Assembly (NCBI RefSeq): GCF_012912105.1
Contig: NZ_QMEA01000028.1
Coordinates: forward strand, 1-55,218
DNA length: 55,218 nucleotides
DNA from: Brasilonema sp. UFV-L1
GTDB taxonomy: Bacteria; Cyanobacteriota; Cyanobacteriia; Cyanobacteriales; Nostocaceae
Reading direction: 5' to 3'
Numbering within the stretch: the first letter of the stretch is position 1; each line of letters opens with the position of its first letter. Positions 43,382 through 52,877 of the stretch are shown here, piece after piece. The notes under the pieces are model-generated. The model had not been told where the DNA came from and did no database searches. It saw only the letters and a list, made by a program, of their open reading frames with translations. Made by a program: the position numbers and the translations under genes.

Positions 43382-44527
43382 ATGAACTCTAAACAAATAC
43401 GTGATTTTACATTTTACATACACCGCTACCTCGGCTTAGTTGTCGGACTACTGTTAATCATCGTCGGCTTAACTGGCAGTTTACTAGTCTTTCAGCGGGA
43501 AATCGACCAATTCCTAGTCAGTCAACAATTTGGGCAAGTCATTCCTCAAGGACAACGCGTCCCTGTGGAGTCCGTAGTCGAAACCGTCAAAACCGCCTAC
43601 GCCTCGCAACCTGAACTGAAACTATTAAGCATGAACACACTGCCAGATTCCCACCTCCCCTATCGCATCTGGCTGCAATCTCCAGATGAAAAACGGACGC
43701 AAGTATTTGTCAATCCCTACACAGGTGCAATTATGGGTTCCCGTCAGTGGGAGCGTACATTGATTGGGTTCACCTTCAAACTCCACTATGAACTTCTTGC
43801 TGGCAAAATCGGAACAATCATCGTTGGGATTGTCGCTTTTGTGCTATTGATTCTTAGCATCACAGGGATTATTTTATGGCCCGGTTGGCGCAGATTGATT
43901 CCTGGCTTCAAAATCAAGTGGAATGCACATCCCAAACGAACTAACTTTGATATTCACAAGGTGGCAGGTATCATTGCAGCTGTTTTCCTTGGTATGATTG
44001 CCTTCACAGGCGTGTGCTGGAATTTTTGGGATTTTTCCCAACCTGTAATCCACGTTGCAACCTTTACTCCCATCCCACCGAAACCAGTTTCTCAACCTAT
44101 AGAAGGTAAGTCACCTTTGGGACTAGGCGAAATTCTTAAAAAAGCTGATGCTGCTCTACCAGGTGCTGTTACTACCTACATTAGCCTACCGCAAACCCCA
44201 GAAGGAGTGTTTAGAGTGGGCAAAAAACAGCCTCAAGAAACGTGGGAGTACGGTCACTCTCAGGTTTATCTCGACCAGTATACAGGCAAAGTTGTCCAAC
44301 TAAAAAATGGCTTGCAGCCATCACGAGCTGACCAAGTTTTCCACTCGTTTATACCAATGCACTATGGCACCTTTGGTGGTTTACTTACCCGCATTTTCTA
44401 CATATTTGTCGGACTTGCACCGCTGATTCTATTTATCACTGGCTTTGTGATGTGGTGGTATCGTTACCGAGGAAAATCTCCAAGCCGGAATGATGCTAGA
44501 GAACTACAGGTGGAACGTCGAGTTTGA
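43382..44527 (+). CDS. PepSY-associated transmembrane protein
   Basis: A 381-residue inner-membrane protein with four helices (about 17-37, 139-165, 192-215, 346-368) and PepSY-type periplasmic regions between them. In bacteria such proteins are often beside TonB-dependent siderophore receptors and linked to ferric-siderophore reduction or uptake. Here it follows a decayed receptor gene by 36 bp, so its original partner is lost locally. Confidence 0.85.
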   Translation: MNSKQIRDFTFYIHRYLGLVVGLLLIIVGLTGSLLVFQREIDQFLVSQQFGQVIPQGQRVPVESVVETVKTAYASQPELKLLSMNTLPDSHLPYRIWLQSPDEKRTQVFVNPYTGAIMGSRQWERTLIGFTFKLHYELLAGKIGTIIVGIVAFVLLILSITGIILWPGWRRLIPGFKIKWNAHPKRTNFDIHKVAGIIAAVFLGMIAFTGVCWNFWDFSQPVIHVATFTPIPPKPVSQPIEGKSPLGLGEILKKADAALPGAVTTYISLPQTPEGVFRVGKKQPQETWEYGHSQVYLDQYTGKVVQLKNGLQPSRADQVFHSFIPMHYGTFGGLLTRIFYIFVGLAPLILFITGFVMWWYRYRGKSPSRNDARELQVERRV

Positions 44528-44596
44528 GAAACCCGTTGTAGACGCGTTCCGCAGCGCGTGTCCCAAGGGGACGAAAGTTAGGGGTTTGCATCCTCG

Positions 44597-44624
44597 AATT
44601 GATAATTGATAATTGATAATTGAT
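44597..44624. repeat. 7-bp tandem repeat (AATTGAT)x4
   Basis: Four perfect 7-bp units in the spacer between the convergent PepSY and IPP isomerase genes. Confidence 0.9.
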
Positions 44625-44743
44625 TAGACATCTCCAGAAATAAAACCTTAGTTCAGATAGAGCAAAGGTTTAAGATTAATTGTCGAAGATGTCTATTTCA
44701 AGATTGAAAAGCGTATAATAGAGTTTTTGCAATGATTGCGTTA

Positions 44744-45802
44744 TCAACCTGCAACGACACGTTGTAGCGCATTAGAACCTTTTAGCTCTTTGAGTGTTGC
44801 ATGACCACTGCATAATAATGCAGTTTCAAGTTCAGCAATCAGAATTTCGACCAACTCATCGACTGCCGCTTCCGATTCTACAGCTGCTTGTAGAAAAGGT
44901 CGAGCCAGACCTGCTAGATCTGCTCCTAAGGCGATCGCCTTAGCAATGTCCAATCCATTACGTAGTCCTCCAGAAGCAATTAAGGGAATTGTTGGCGCAA
45001 CTGCGCGGATGGAGTTCAGACACTCAGCGGTTGGTAACCCCCAATCGGCAAAAGTTTGTCCTAGACGTCGTTGCTTGTTGTCTTGAGCTCGTTCGCTTTC
45101 CACTTTCGCCCATGAAGTTCCACCAGCCCCAGCGACATCAATTGCTGTCACTCCTGCATCTATTAACTTTTGTGCCATGACACCAGAAATTCCATTTCCC
45201 ACTTCTTTAACAACAACGGGAACGGGTAATTGCTGACAAAGCTTAGCAATTTTACTCAACAGTCCCCGGAAATTCGTATCTCCTCGCGATTGCACGCACT
45301 CTTGTAAGGGGTTAAGATGCAAAATCAGAGCATCTGCTTCCAGTGAGTGAACAAGATGTAAGCACTCATCAAAACCACATCCATAATTCAACTGAACAGC
45401 TCCCAAGTTCGCGAATAGGAGAATGTCAGGAGCAAAAGAACGCACGGCAAAGGTAGAGGCTAAGTGAGGTTGTTCGATCGCAATTCGTTGAGAACCAACT
45501 CCCATTGCTAATCGGTAACGTTGAGCAACAGTCGCTAACCGAGTGTTAACTAGCTTTGCCAATTCGGTTCCCCCTGTCATAGAAGAAATGAGAATTGGAG
45601 CACCGAGAGTTTTGCCAAGGAAGGTTGTTTGAAGATTGATGTCACTAAGGTTTAGTTCAGGAAGACAGCAATGACTAAAGCGATAGCATTCCAATCCACT
45701 TGTCACATGGTGAAATTCTACATCCTCTTCTAGGCAAACACGTAGGTGCTCGGCTTTTCGGTTTTCAATTTCAGTGTTGACTGGCGGTACTGTAGTAGTC
45801 AT
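44744..45802 (-). CDS. fni: Type 2 isopentenyl-diphosphate isomerase
   Basis: A 352-residue FMN enzyme that interconverts isopentenyl and dimethylallyl diphosphate, feeding carotenoid, chlorophyll-tail and quinone synthesis. The family signature is clear: RKAEHLRVC near the start, [27 protein letters not shown] and [15 protein letters not shown]. Length is normal for the family. It is a single gene, convergent with the PepSY gene. Confidence 0.93.
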   Translation of the reverse strand: MTTTVPPVNTEIENRKAEHLRVCLEEDVEFHHVTSGLECYRFSHCCLPELNLSDINLQTTFLGKTLGAPILISSMTGGTELAKLVNTRLATVAQRYRLAMGVGSQRIAIEQPHLASTFAVRSFAPDILLFANLGAVQLNYGCGFDECLHLVHSLEADALILHLNPLQECVQSRGDTNFRGLLSKIAKLCQQLPVPVVVKEVGNGISGVMAQKLIDAGVTAIDVAGAGGTSWAKVESERAQDNKQRRLGQTFADWGLPTAECLNSIRAVAPTIPLIASGGLRNGLDIAKAIALGADLAGLARPFLQAAVESEAAVDELVEILIAELETALLCSGHATLKELKGSNALQRVVAG

Positions 45803-46192
45803 AATAGCATTTTTTGGTGACGGGTTATTGACAACTTAGCGCGGATAGCTTATTGAAACTTGGCTACATCAAACTCAGCGACACTAAATACTCCTATCTT
45901 CTCAAACAACCGCGACGAAACGCTGTCTTGACAGACAAGGCTATTGGTAGAAAAATTAACAATTATTTCCATATAAAAAAAGCGTCCTGCCTGGGGTCAA
46001 ACTAGATTGGAACACAGCAATACTGCAAAAAAATGACTAATTTTGCGCTGGTTGCGAAAGAATAGAGAGATTTTCCTAAAGATTTTCTATTGTGAGCGAT
46101 TCTGTTTACTGTCAACTTATATACAAAGTAATTTTTGTTCTCAGTAAAGTCCTCAAAAAATCTTGAAATCTTAGGAGCCACAACAAGCGTAG
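45803..46192. other. Divergent promoter region
   Basis: 390 bp between the IPP isomerase and tyrosinase genes, which point away from each other. Both promoters should lie here. No gene seen; AGGAG at 46173-46177 serves the tyrosinase. Confidence 0.55.
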
Positions 46193-47518
46193 ATGATGAA
46201 AATCCACAAAACTATTAAAGCTGTGATTATTGCTAGTATAGTTGCTGTCTTGGTCGTTTTCGGAACTCCAGCACTTTCTCATAATCTTGAGCATCGTGAG
46301 CATAAGCAAGCATCAAATCAGGTGCTCAGCGATCATTCAAATACCAAGCTGACTGCACTCTATCACGACAGTGCAATTGATGAAATCAAGAGTACTCATT
46401 CTGATCTTGTGAGCAAAAAAAAAGCTTATGGAGTTAGAAAGAACGTTGTTGACCTTACCCAAGAAGAGAAACAAGCATTCGTTGATGCTGTGCGCACATT
46501 AAAAAATACAGTTCCACAAGGTAGCAGTATCAGTATCTATGACCAGTTCGTTGCAGTACATGTGGAAGCAATGGGGCTGATGTCAAGCCAAGCCCAGGGT
46601 CCAGCTGCTGGGCATGATGGTGCTCATGAAAGTTCTCTATTACTACCGTGGCATCGTGAGTTTATACACCGATTTGAAAAAGCTTTGCAATCAGTCAACC
46701 CCAATGTCACGCTTCCCTATTGGGATTGGACAGATTCCAAGGCGTTGAAAGTTATCTTTCAAGATGACTTTCTGGGATCAAATGGTCAAGGAGTCACCCT
46801 CAGCATTCCGGATTTGGGTGATGTCCAAGGAGGACCTGTTGCATCCGGTCCTTTTTCATCAGCCAATGGATGGATTTTGAACCCAAACTTACATCTCAAA
46901 CCATCTGGAGAATCATTAGGTGAGGTTCTGTTACGCTTTTTGCAAGTGCCGCCTGTAAATAGTTACCCTACTCCCAAAGAAGACTTGGAGCAAATTCTTG
47001 CTGTTGACGACTATGACACACTCCGCCAAGGTCTAGAAGGATTTAACAAATTGGATAGCCAGGGACAACTCACAATTCGTGGAGTCTTTATGCATAACTA
47101 TATGCATGGCTTAGTCGGTGGGGGTCGTTTTGACTTTACCACAGGTCAGCTCGATCCTCTAGGCACAATGGCTAGTATTATCAGTTCTCCCTACGATCCA
47201 GTATTTTGGCTAATTCATTCCAATCTGGATCGCCTTTGGGCCGAATGGCAGGCAAATGGACACGCGGGTCCCAATTATTATCCTGCCACTGGTGGACATT
47301 ATGGAGAAAATCTTCATGACCGATTGTGGCCTTGGGATGGAGGTGAGTCCATACCAGTAAATCTCGGTCCAGCGGATGTGCTATCCTTACTTCCTCATTT
47401 GTCCCCAGATGACATTGTCACACCTGCAGACACTCTGGATTTTAGAAAGTATGGGTATACCTATGACACCCTTAAAGGAGCAATCAGATCAACTCATCAA
47501 GTCTTATCTTCATCATAG
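46193..47518 (+). CDS. Secreted tyrosinase-type copper oxidase
   Basis: A 441-residue protein. A signal peptide (hydrophobic segment about 9-27, ending near ALSH) indicates export. The type 3 copper centre is complete: CuA His123, His145 and His154 (LPWHREF), CuB His301, His305 (HNYMH) and His342 (IHSNLDRLW). Tyrosinases oxidise phenols to quinones and can make melanin-like pigments. A His-rich stretch after the signal could bind copper. Its 3' end overlaps the convergent cbiG-cobJ gene by 22 bp. Confidence 0.9.
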   Translation: MMKIHKTIKAVIIASIVAVLVVFGTPALSHNLEHREHKQASNQVLSDHSNTKLTALYHDSAIDEIKSTHSDLVSKKKAYGVRKNVVDLTQEEKQAFVDAVRTLKNTVPQGSSISIYDQFVAVHVEAMGLMSSQAQGPAAGHDGAHESSLLLPWHREFIHRFEKALQSVNPNVTLPYWDWTDSKALKVIFQDDFLGSNGQGVTLSIPDLGDVQGGPVASGPFSSANGWILNPNLHLKPSGESLGEVLLRFLQVPPVNSYPTPKEDLEQILAVDDYDTLRQGLEGFNKLDSQGQLTIRGVFMHNYMHGLVGGGRFDFTTGQLDPLGTMASIISSPYDPVFWLIHSNLDRLWAEWQANGHAGPNYYPATGGHYGENLHDRLWPWDGGESIPVNLGPADVLSLLPHLSPDDIVTPADTLDFRKYGYTYDTLKGAIRSTHQVLSSS

Positions 47519-49260
47519 CGACGGAGAGTATAAACCCAGACGCGACCATCGCACCGTTGAATCGTCCGGGTTTTGCTTGACCCCACAATAATAACTGTCC
47601 GCATATCAGCGAGTTCTGGTACTAAATCTTTCAAAGTGCAAACCTGAACAGATTCTCCATCCCTACCAAGGTTACGGGCAAGTACGACTGGGGTATCAGG
47701 ATGTTTATGACGTAGCAGTATATTTTTTGCCTCTGCCAGTTGCCAAGTGCGTTGCTTTGATACTGGGTTGTACAAGGCAATCACGAAATCTGCGATAGAG
47801 GCAGCAGTAATTCGCTGTTCGATAATTGACCAAGGTTTTAAGATGTCAGATAACGAGATGGTACAGAAATCGTGACCTAGGGGCGCGCCAATCTTTGCAG
47901 CTGCTGCTTGCATCGCGGAAATACCTGGTGCTACCTGAATTTCGATACCCTGCCATTCCGGCTTTGCTTCTTGTTCAAGCACCTCAAACACTGCTGCGGC
48001 CATAGCATAAATACCGGGATCACCAGAAGAAACTACTGCCACAAAGCGTCCTTGTGCTGCTAAATTTAGTGCCATCCTTGCCCGTGCGATTTCTTCCCGA
48101 TTGTCGGACTCGTGCCACGTTTTACCTTTGCCCAGAGAGCCGACTAATTTTAAGTAAGTGGAATAACCAACCAAATCAGTGGCATTACGTAAAATTGTTT
48201 GGACTTCTGGCGACATCCAATGGCTTCCTCCAGGACCAGTGCCAATGACTGCCAATCGACCGCGTGGTCTACCTGTGGTGTTGATATTAACAGGTAAAGG
48301 TGAGAGGGCGATCGCACAGCTAAAGTCAGATAACTGACGTTGGATCACCAACTGTCCAGAGGAAGCGGCTAAAGCGAGAGCTTTAGCTACATCTACGGTA
48401 TTATTTTGTGACATCACAGCAGCAATTTCATCGGTCGTAAAAAACCGAATAGGCACATTGAGCGCATCAGCAATTGCTTGTAAAACTGGATTGGGAGCAT
48501 CAAGAGTACTGGCGAAGATTCCTGCAACGGATGCAGGCGCTAACTCAGCATCAAGCAGCATTTTCTGCACAAAAGCGATTTCCTCTGAACCACCTCTCGA
48601 CGAACAATTGAGGGAAGTGATCCCAATCACTACTGTTGCAGGATGATAGACAAGGCGGGTTGATGTAGAAACGACTTGCTTTTCAGTAATTTGTATAATT
48701 CTCTGTGCATCCTGGGCAAACGGTAACGAACTCTTCTTCAACCAAGGTGCGTTACCCTCCAACCTCACAGAGTGTCCCGCCAGTAAGTCAGACATAAAAG
48801 ATTTGGCGTCATCGGGGTTAGCCAAACAGTATCCTGTAGGGGGATCTTCCAGTGCAATGCCAAAACGAATATCACCTGTCGTTGTGATCGCGGGTTTCAC
48901 ACTCAGCACAAGAGCGATTTGGCGTGCAAGCGAATTGACACCATTGAGTCCGCCCAAAAGTGGCACCACTGCACTACCATCCTCAGCAACAGCAAGAACT
49001 GGAGGTTCCTGTCGCTTATTCGCAAGCAGTGGCGCGAGAGTTCTGATAAGAATACCCGTAGCACAAATGCCAATGATAGGCACTTCATTACTGAATAACT
49101 CTCGCAGTGTCGTTCCAAACTCAGTAAAACTGACATCTACATCACAAGTACGACCTGCCAGCCCGTATAACTGTGCTCCTGGCAAGACACTGATAATTTT
49201 TTTAGCTACAGGGATACTGTTGTTACCCAGTATGACAACAGCAGGTGCAATTTTGGTCAT
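47497..49260 (-). CDS. cobJ: CbiG-CobJ fusion (cobalamin synthesis)
   Basis: A 587-residue two-domain enzyme. Residues 1 to about 330 are CbiG-like (cobalt-precorrin-5A hydrolase); VGITSLNCSSRGG and GIFASTLDAPNP are visible. From about 337 the protein is CobJ (precorrin-3B C17-methyltransferase), with VIGTGPGG, SSGDPGIYAMA and ARNLGRDGE. The fusion occurs in other cyanobacteria. It acts in corrin ring contraction during pseudocobalamin or B12 synthesis. No cobalamin riboswitch was recognised upstream. The gene overlaps the tyrosinase 3' end. Confidence 0.93.
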   Translation of the reverse strand: MTKIAPAVVILGNNSIPVAKKIISVLPGAQLYGLAGRTCDVDVSFTEFGTTLRELFSNEVPIIGICATGILIRTLAPLLANKRQEPPVLAVAEDGSAVVPLLGGLNGVNSLARQIALVLSVKPAITTTGDIRFGIALEDPPTGYCLANPDDAKSFMSDLLAGHSVRLEGNAPWLKKSSLPFAQDAQRIIQITEKQVVSTSTRLVYHPATVVIGITSLNCSSRGGSEEIAFVQKMLLDAELAPASVAGIFASTLDAPNPVLQAIADALNVPIRFFTTDEIAAVMSQNNTVDVAKALALAASSGQLVIQRQLSDFSCAIALSPLPVNINTTGRPRGRLAVIGTGPGGSHWMSPEVQTILRNATDLVGYSTYLKLVGSLGKGKTWHESDNREEIARARMALNLAAQGRFVAVVSSGDPGIYAMAAAVFEVLEQEAKPEWQGIEIQVAPGISAMQAAAAKIGAPLGHDFCTISLSDILKPWSIIEQRITAASIADFVIALYNPVSKQRTWQLAEAKNILLRHKHPDTPVVLARNLGRDGESVQVCTLKDLVPELADMRTVIIVGSSKTRTIQRCDGRVWVYTLRRYDEDKT

Positions 49261-49504
49261 AGGAGTGTAGTGGAAGTTAGCAGCTATTGTTTGATGATGC
49301 TATCTTTTCAGTATCTATGGCACAAAGTGCCACGCTTACGCTATCACACAAGTCTCAAACAGTTGCAGCAAGATACGGAAAAGGTTCAGAATGTTGTTGT
49401 TAGTTTTAATCTGTCACGCAAATAAGCTTGCACATAGTCTATAGATAAGATGCTTGCCAGCACGCTCGTTTATTGTTTTTTGAATTTTGAATTTTGAATT
49501 GCTT

Positions 49505-49927
49505 ATGACACCTGTTCCAGTAGGGGAGAAAATTGCCCGTCAAATGAGATTGAATGAAATAGAAATCAGCCAATTTGCTCATTTAGCCGGAGATCCTAAT
49601 TTACTTCATCACGATGCTGAATATGCTCGCAAAACTCGGTTTGGCAGTATTATCGTCTGTGGTCCACACATTAGTTCTTTGATGATGGGTTTAGCTGCTC
49701 AACACTTCTCTCAAAATTATGCAATTGTTGGTTTGGATTTTTCTATCCAATTCCTTAAAGCTATTAAAGCAAGAGAGTTAATTGATATGGAATGGGAGGT
49801 TGTTGGAAAACAGTATAAAGACAGTCTCAATGGAGAAATTTTAGACCTTACAGGAAAGATCACAAATGAACAGCGAGTTATTGCTGTCACGAGTTCTAGC
49901 AAAGTTCTTGTAACTAAAGAGTTTTAA
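49505..49927 (+). CDS. MaoC-like hotdog-fold dehydratase
   Basis: A 140-residue protein. ATG at 49505 is preferred to an in-frame TTG within the 7-bp repeats upstream. The (R)-enoyl-CoA hydratase-like active-site pattern is present (AHLAGDPNLLHHDAEYA, with Asp and His in the expected places). It probably hydrates enoyl thioesters or a related substrate; the exact one is unknown. The short TTTTGAA repeats at 49478-49500 sit directly in front of it. Confidence 0.8.
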   Translation: MTPVPVGEKIARQMRLNEIEISQFAHLAGDPNLLHHDAEYARKTRFGSIIVCGPHISSLMMGLAAQHFSQNYAIVGLDFSIQFLKAIKARELIDMEWEVVGKQYKDSLNGEILDLTGKITNEQRVIAVTSSSKVLVTKEF

Positions 49928-50003
49928 GTGCTGAAGTCAAATCAGCAACATTTTGAATCATCAAATCGCCCCCCATGCAATGCACTTAAAAGACAAGGCT
50001 TGC

Positions 50004-50426
50004 CTACAAGAACCGTTCGATGATGATCTCGTCTACATACGTTCCGTTGAATTTGGCGTGTCTTTGTGCCGTTCCAACAATCTGAAAGCCACGTCGGAGG
50101 TAGCTGGCTAACGCTGTTACGTTATCGGCACGAACGTATGTAAATATTTTTTCATATCCTTTGCGGCGAGCAACTTCAAACGTGGCGTCGAACAGACACG
50201 TGCCAATGCCTTGTTGTCGGTATGAGAGATCCACGTATGTTCCGATAACTCCGACGTGATCAAATGCGTGTGTGAAGGTCGCAAATGGTTCCATACTTTG
50301 AAAACCAACAACCTTTTCATCTGCACGACATACAGCAACATGGAACACCCCACGCTGGGGAAAGTTTAAAAGGAATATCAGGTCAAGGTTTTGGTATTCG
50401 ATCCCGAACTGGAGATCATTACACAA
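50004..50426 (-). CDS. GNAT N-acetyltransferase, probably 5'-truncated
   Basis: About 140 residues of a GNAT fold, with the acetyl-CoA loop YRQQGIGTCLFD and the late strand LRRGFQIVG. The only far-upstream start is a TTG exactly opposite the xisI start codon (50424-50426), with no ribosome-binding site, and the usual first strand and helix of the fold are missing. It is therefore likely truncated at its 5' end, perhaps when the xisI segment was joined here. The acceptor substrate cannot be predicted. Confidence 0.6.
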   Translation of the reverse strand: MCNDLQFGIEYQNLDLIFLLNFPQRGVFHVAVCRADEKVVGFQSMEPFATFTHAFDHVGVIGTYVDLSYRQQGIGTCLFDATFEVARRKGYEKIFTYVRADNVTALASYLRRGFQIVGTAQRHAKFNGTYVDEIIIERFL

Positions 50427-50761
50427 TGGATAAACTAAACCAGTACCGTCAAAAAATCAAGCAAATTTTGACGCGCTATAGTCAGATCAAGCCTTCCTTT
50501 GGTGACATTGAGCGCTATACTGCATTTGATAATGAGCAAGATCACTATCAGGTGATTAACGTTGGTTGGGAAAATCGTCGCCGCGTTTATGGATGCTTAA
50601 TCCACATTGATATTAAAGGCGACAAAATTTGGATTCAATACGACGGCACGGAAGATGGAATCGCCAATGAGTTAGTGGAGTTAGGCATTCCCAAACATGA
50701 CATTGTTCTGGCATATAAATCTCTGTTTATGCGTAAATATACTGATTTTGCGGTTGGATAA
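50426..50761 (+). CDS. xisI: XisI-like protein (second)
   Basis: A 111-residue XisI family protein (QDHYQVINVGW, then HIDIKGDKIWIQYDGTEDGIANELVELGI). ATG at 50426 follows GGAG. No xisH is adjacent. Like the first xisI it borders a damaged gene, here the GNAT gene whose reading starts on the opposite strand at the same bases. Confidence 0.85.
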   Translation: MDKLNQYRQKIKQILTRYSQIKPSFGDIERYTAFDNEQDHYQVINVGWENRRRVYGCLIHIDIKGDKIWIQYDGTEDGIANELVELGIPKHDIVLAYKSLFMRKYTDFAVG

Positions 50762-50976
50762 AATAGAAAAGTTTAGTATTTTCACAAACGTTACTAGATT
50801 TCGTAAGAGCTGACGGTGTTAGGCGAATAGCGCCTTGCAAAGTCGTAGAGCTTAGCTAAGATTAAAATTACCACCAAATGGTTTCCTGTAGTATCACCAA
50901 CTCTTTTGGGAAGATACGCAGACCACCACCCAGCAGATTCATCAAGAATCTACATAATGTAAATATGGAAAGAAAT

Positions 50977-52296
50977 ATGGAAAAACAAACAATTCATGTT
51001 ATCGGAGGTGGACTCGCTGGAACAGAAGCAGCTTGGCAAATAGCCTCTGTTGGAATATCGGTGATTCTTTGGGAAATGCGCCCAAATCGCTTCAGTGGCG
51101 CACATCACACGGAACATTTGGCGGAATTGGTGTGTAGCAATTCTTTTGGAGCAATGGCAAGCGATCGCGCTGCTGGTCTTTTGCATGAAGAACTACGCCA
51201 ACTCAATTCTATTGTCATCTCAAAAGCTGATGAACACGCAGTTCCTGCTGGTGGAGCACTTGCAGTCGATAGAGGACAATTTAGTCAGGACTTGACGCAA
51301 ACTCTCGCTCAACATCCCTTGATTTCACTGCGTCGAGAAGAATTACGTGTTATCCCTGAAGGTATTGTCGTTTTAGGAACTGGTCCTTTAACAAGTCCCG
51401 ACTTAGCAGAAGATTTGCGCCGCTTTACGGGGATGGAATACCTCAGCTTTTTTGATGCCGCAAGCCCAATTATTGTGGGAGAATCAATTAACCACAATAT
51501 TGCTTTTCTTGCCTCTCGCTACGACAAAGGTGAAGCTGCATATCTAAACTGCCCGATGAACAAAGAGCAGTACTTGCGGTTTTGGCAAGAACTGAGTGCA
51601 GCCGAACAAGTAGAATTAAAAGATTTTGAACGAGAAACAGCAAAATTTTTTGAAGCTTGTCTACCGATAGAGGAACTCGCACGGCGAGGAGAAGACACAA
51701 TGCGTTATGGTCCCCTCAAGCCAGTCGGGTTATCCGATAGTCGAACTGGAGAACGTCCGTATGCTGTGATACAGTTGCGGCAAGAAGACAAAGCTGGTCA
51801 ACTGTGGAATATGGTGGGATTCCAAACTAATCTGCGTTGGGGTGAGCAAAAGCGTGTTTTTCAAATGATTCCTGGTTTGGAAAATGCTGAGTTCGTACGG
51901 TTAGGAGTGATGCACCGCAACACTTTTATCAATGCACCTCAGTTGATGCAGCCTAGTTTGCAATTTTTAAACCGTCCGACATTGCTAGGCGCTGGACAGT
52001 TAATTGGAACCGAAGGATATACAGCAGCTGCAGCAGGTGGTTGGTTAGCGGGAACGAATGCAGCAAGGCTGGCTTTGGGGAAAGAACCCTTGACTCTACC
52101 CAACACAACAATGATGGGGTCACTGTTTGAATTTATCAGTTCCGCTTCGCCTAAACATTTTCAACCCATGCCTCCTAATTTTGGGATCTTACCAGAATTG
52201 GGTCAGAAAATCAAAAATAAACAAGAGCGTTATGGACGTTATCGCGATCGCGCTTTAGCTGACTTGAAGGAATTCATCAACACTGCGCAGTTATAA
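50977..52296 (+). CDS. trmFO: Folate/FAD-dependent tRNA m5U54 methyltransferase
   Basis: A 439-residue protein, the usual TrmFO length. ATG at 50977 is chosen because GGAAAG is just upstream; another ATG lies at 50965. The FAD site is [14 protein letters not shown]; downstream motifs include [20 protein letters not shown] and [10 protein letters not shown]. It makes ribothymidine at position 54 of tRNA using methylenetetrahydrofolate. It stands alone between two accessory-looking genes. Confidence 0.93.
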   Translation: MEKQTIHVIGGGLAGTEAAWQIASVGISVILWEMRPNRFSGAHHTEHLAELVCSNSFGAMASDRAAGLLHEELRQLNSIVISKADEHAVPAGGALAVDRGQFSQDLTQTLAQHPLISLRREELRVIPEGIVVLGTGPLTSPDLAEDLRRFTGMEYLSFFDAASPIIVGESINHNIAFLASRYDKGEAAYLNCPMNKEQYLRFWQELSAAEQVELKDFERETAKFFEACLPIEELARRGEDTMRYGPLKPVGLSDSRTGERPYAVIQLRQEDKAGQLWNMVGFQTNLRWGEQKRVFQMIPGLENAEFVRLGVMHRNTFINAPQLMQPSLQFLNRPTLLGAGQLIGTEGYTAAAAGGWLAGTNAARLALGKEPLTLPNTTMMGSLFEFISSASPKHFQPMPPNFGILPELGQKIKNKQERYGRYRDRALADLKEFINTAQL

Positions 52297-52320
52297 GTGC
52301 TGAGTGAGGGAGAAATTCAA

Positions 52321-52359
52321 AATTTTGAATTTTGAATTTTGAATTTTGAATTTTGAATT
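52321..52359. repeat. 7-bp tandem repeat (TTTTGAA)n
   Basis: About five units just after trmFO. The same unit occurs before the MaoC-like gene (49478-49500). Confidence 0.85.
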
Positions 52360-52393
52360 GATTTGTCTCCCATCAATACTCAGCACTTCACTA

Positions 52394-52714
52394 CTATTTT
52401 GATACTTGTCTGTGGTCTTGATTTGTCTCTTCTTTTGTTGTTGCGATTCCATGTACGCCAATCGCTGCGATCGTTGCACCAATAAAGCCCCACGTTCCAT
52501 TCGTGAATGCATTCATACGATGAACGAAACTACGATGATAGGCAAGTTCCAACTGTCTATTATTGGTTTTTCCATCCCTGGCTAACTTTTCCACATACCT
52601 TTCGGTTCTTCCTAGCGCTGTGTAGTCAATGTTGAACGAGTAAAGCGATGAACCCGCTACCAATAAACCCGGAATAACCAAGGCAATAAAAAGAATTGCT
52701 CTGCCTATGCTCAT
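52394..52714 (-). CDS. Hypothetical small membrane protein
   Basis: A 106-residue protein with two hydrophobic segments (about 5-25 and 73-93) separated by a polar, basic region. A GAGG site lies 4 bp before the ATG. No family recognised. It is convergent with trmFO. Confidence 0.6.
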   Translation of the reverse strand: MSIGRAILFIALVIPGLLVAGSSLYSFNIDYTALGRTERYVEKLARDGKTNNRQLELAYHRSFVHRMNAFTNGTWGFIGATIAAIGVHGIATTKEETNQDHRQVSK

Positions 52715-52877
52715 ACAACCTCGTTAGGCAATATATTTGAGTTAATGCTGACATGGTGAGCATTTGCTGATAGTATCTGGCGAACAAATTAGAAAAGTCC
52801 TGCACCCTAGGGTGAAACTAGATTTTGGGAATAATACTCATGATGTTTGTAGCCATATCTTGGCGAAATCTAACAGC

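Noticed and set aside
48803-49270. 155-codon open frame opposite cbiG-cobJ
   Set aside because: The minus-strand protein is a clear enzyme; the antisense frame has no family and no ribosome site.
49261-49504. Possible cobalamin riboswitch before cbiG-cobJ
   Set aside because: A small TGGCAC/GTGCCA hairpin (49318-49332) is present, but I could not find a B12 box or the expected multi-stem layout.
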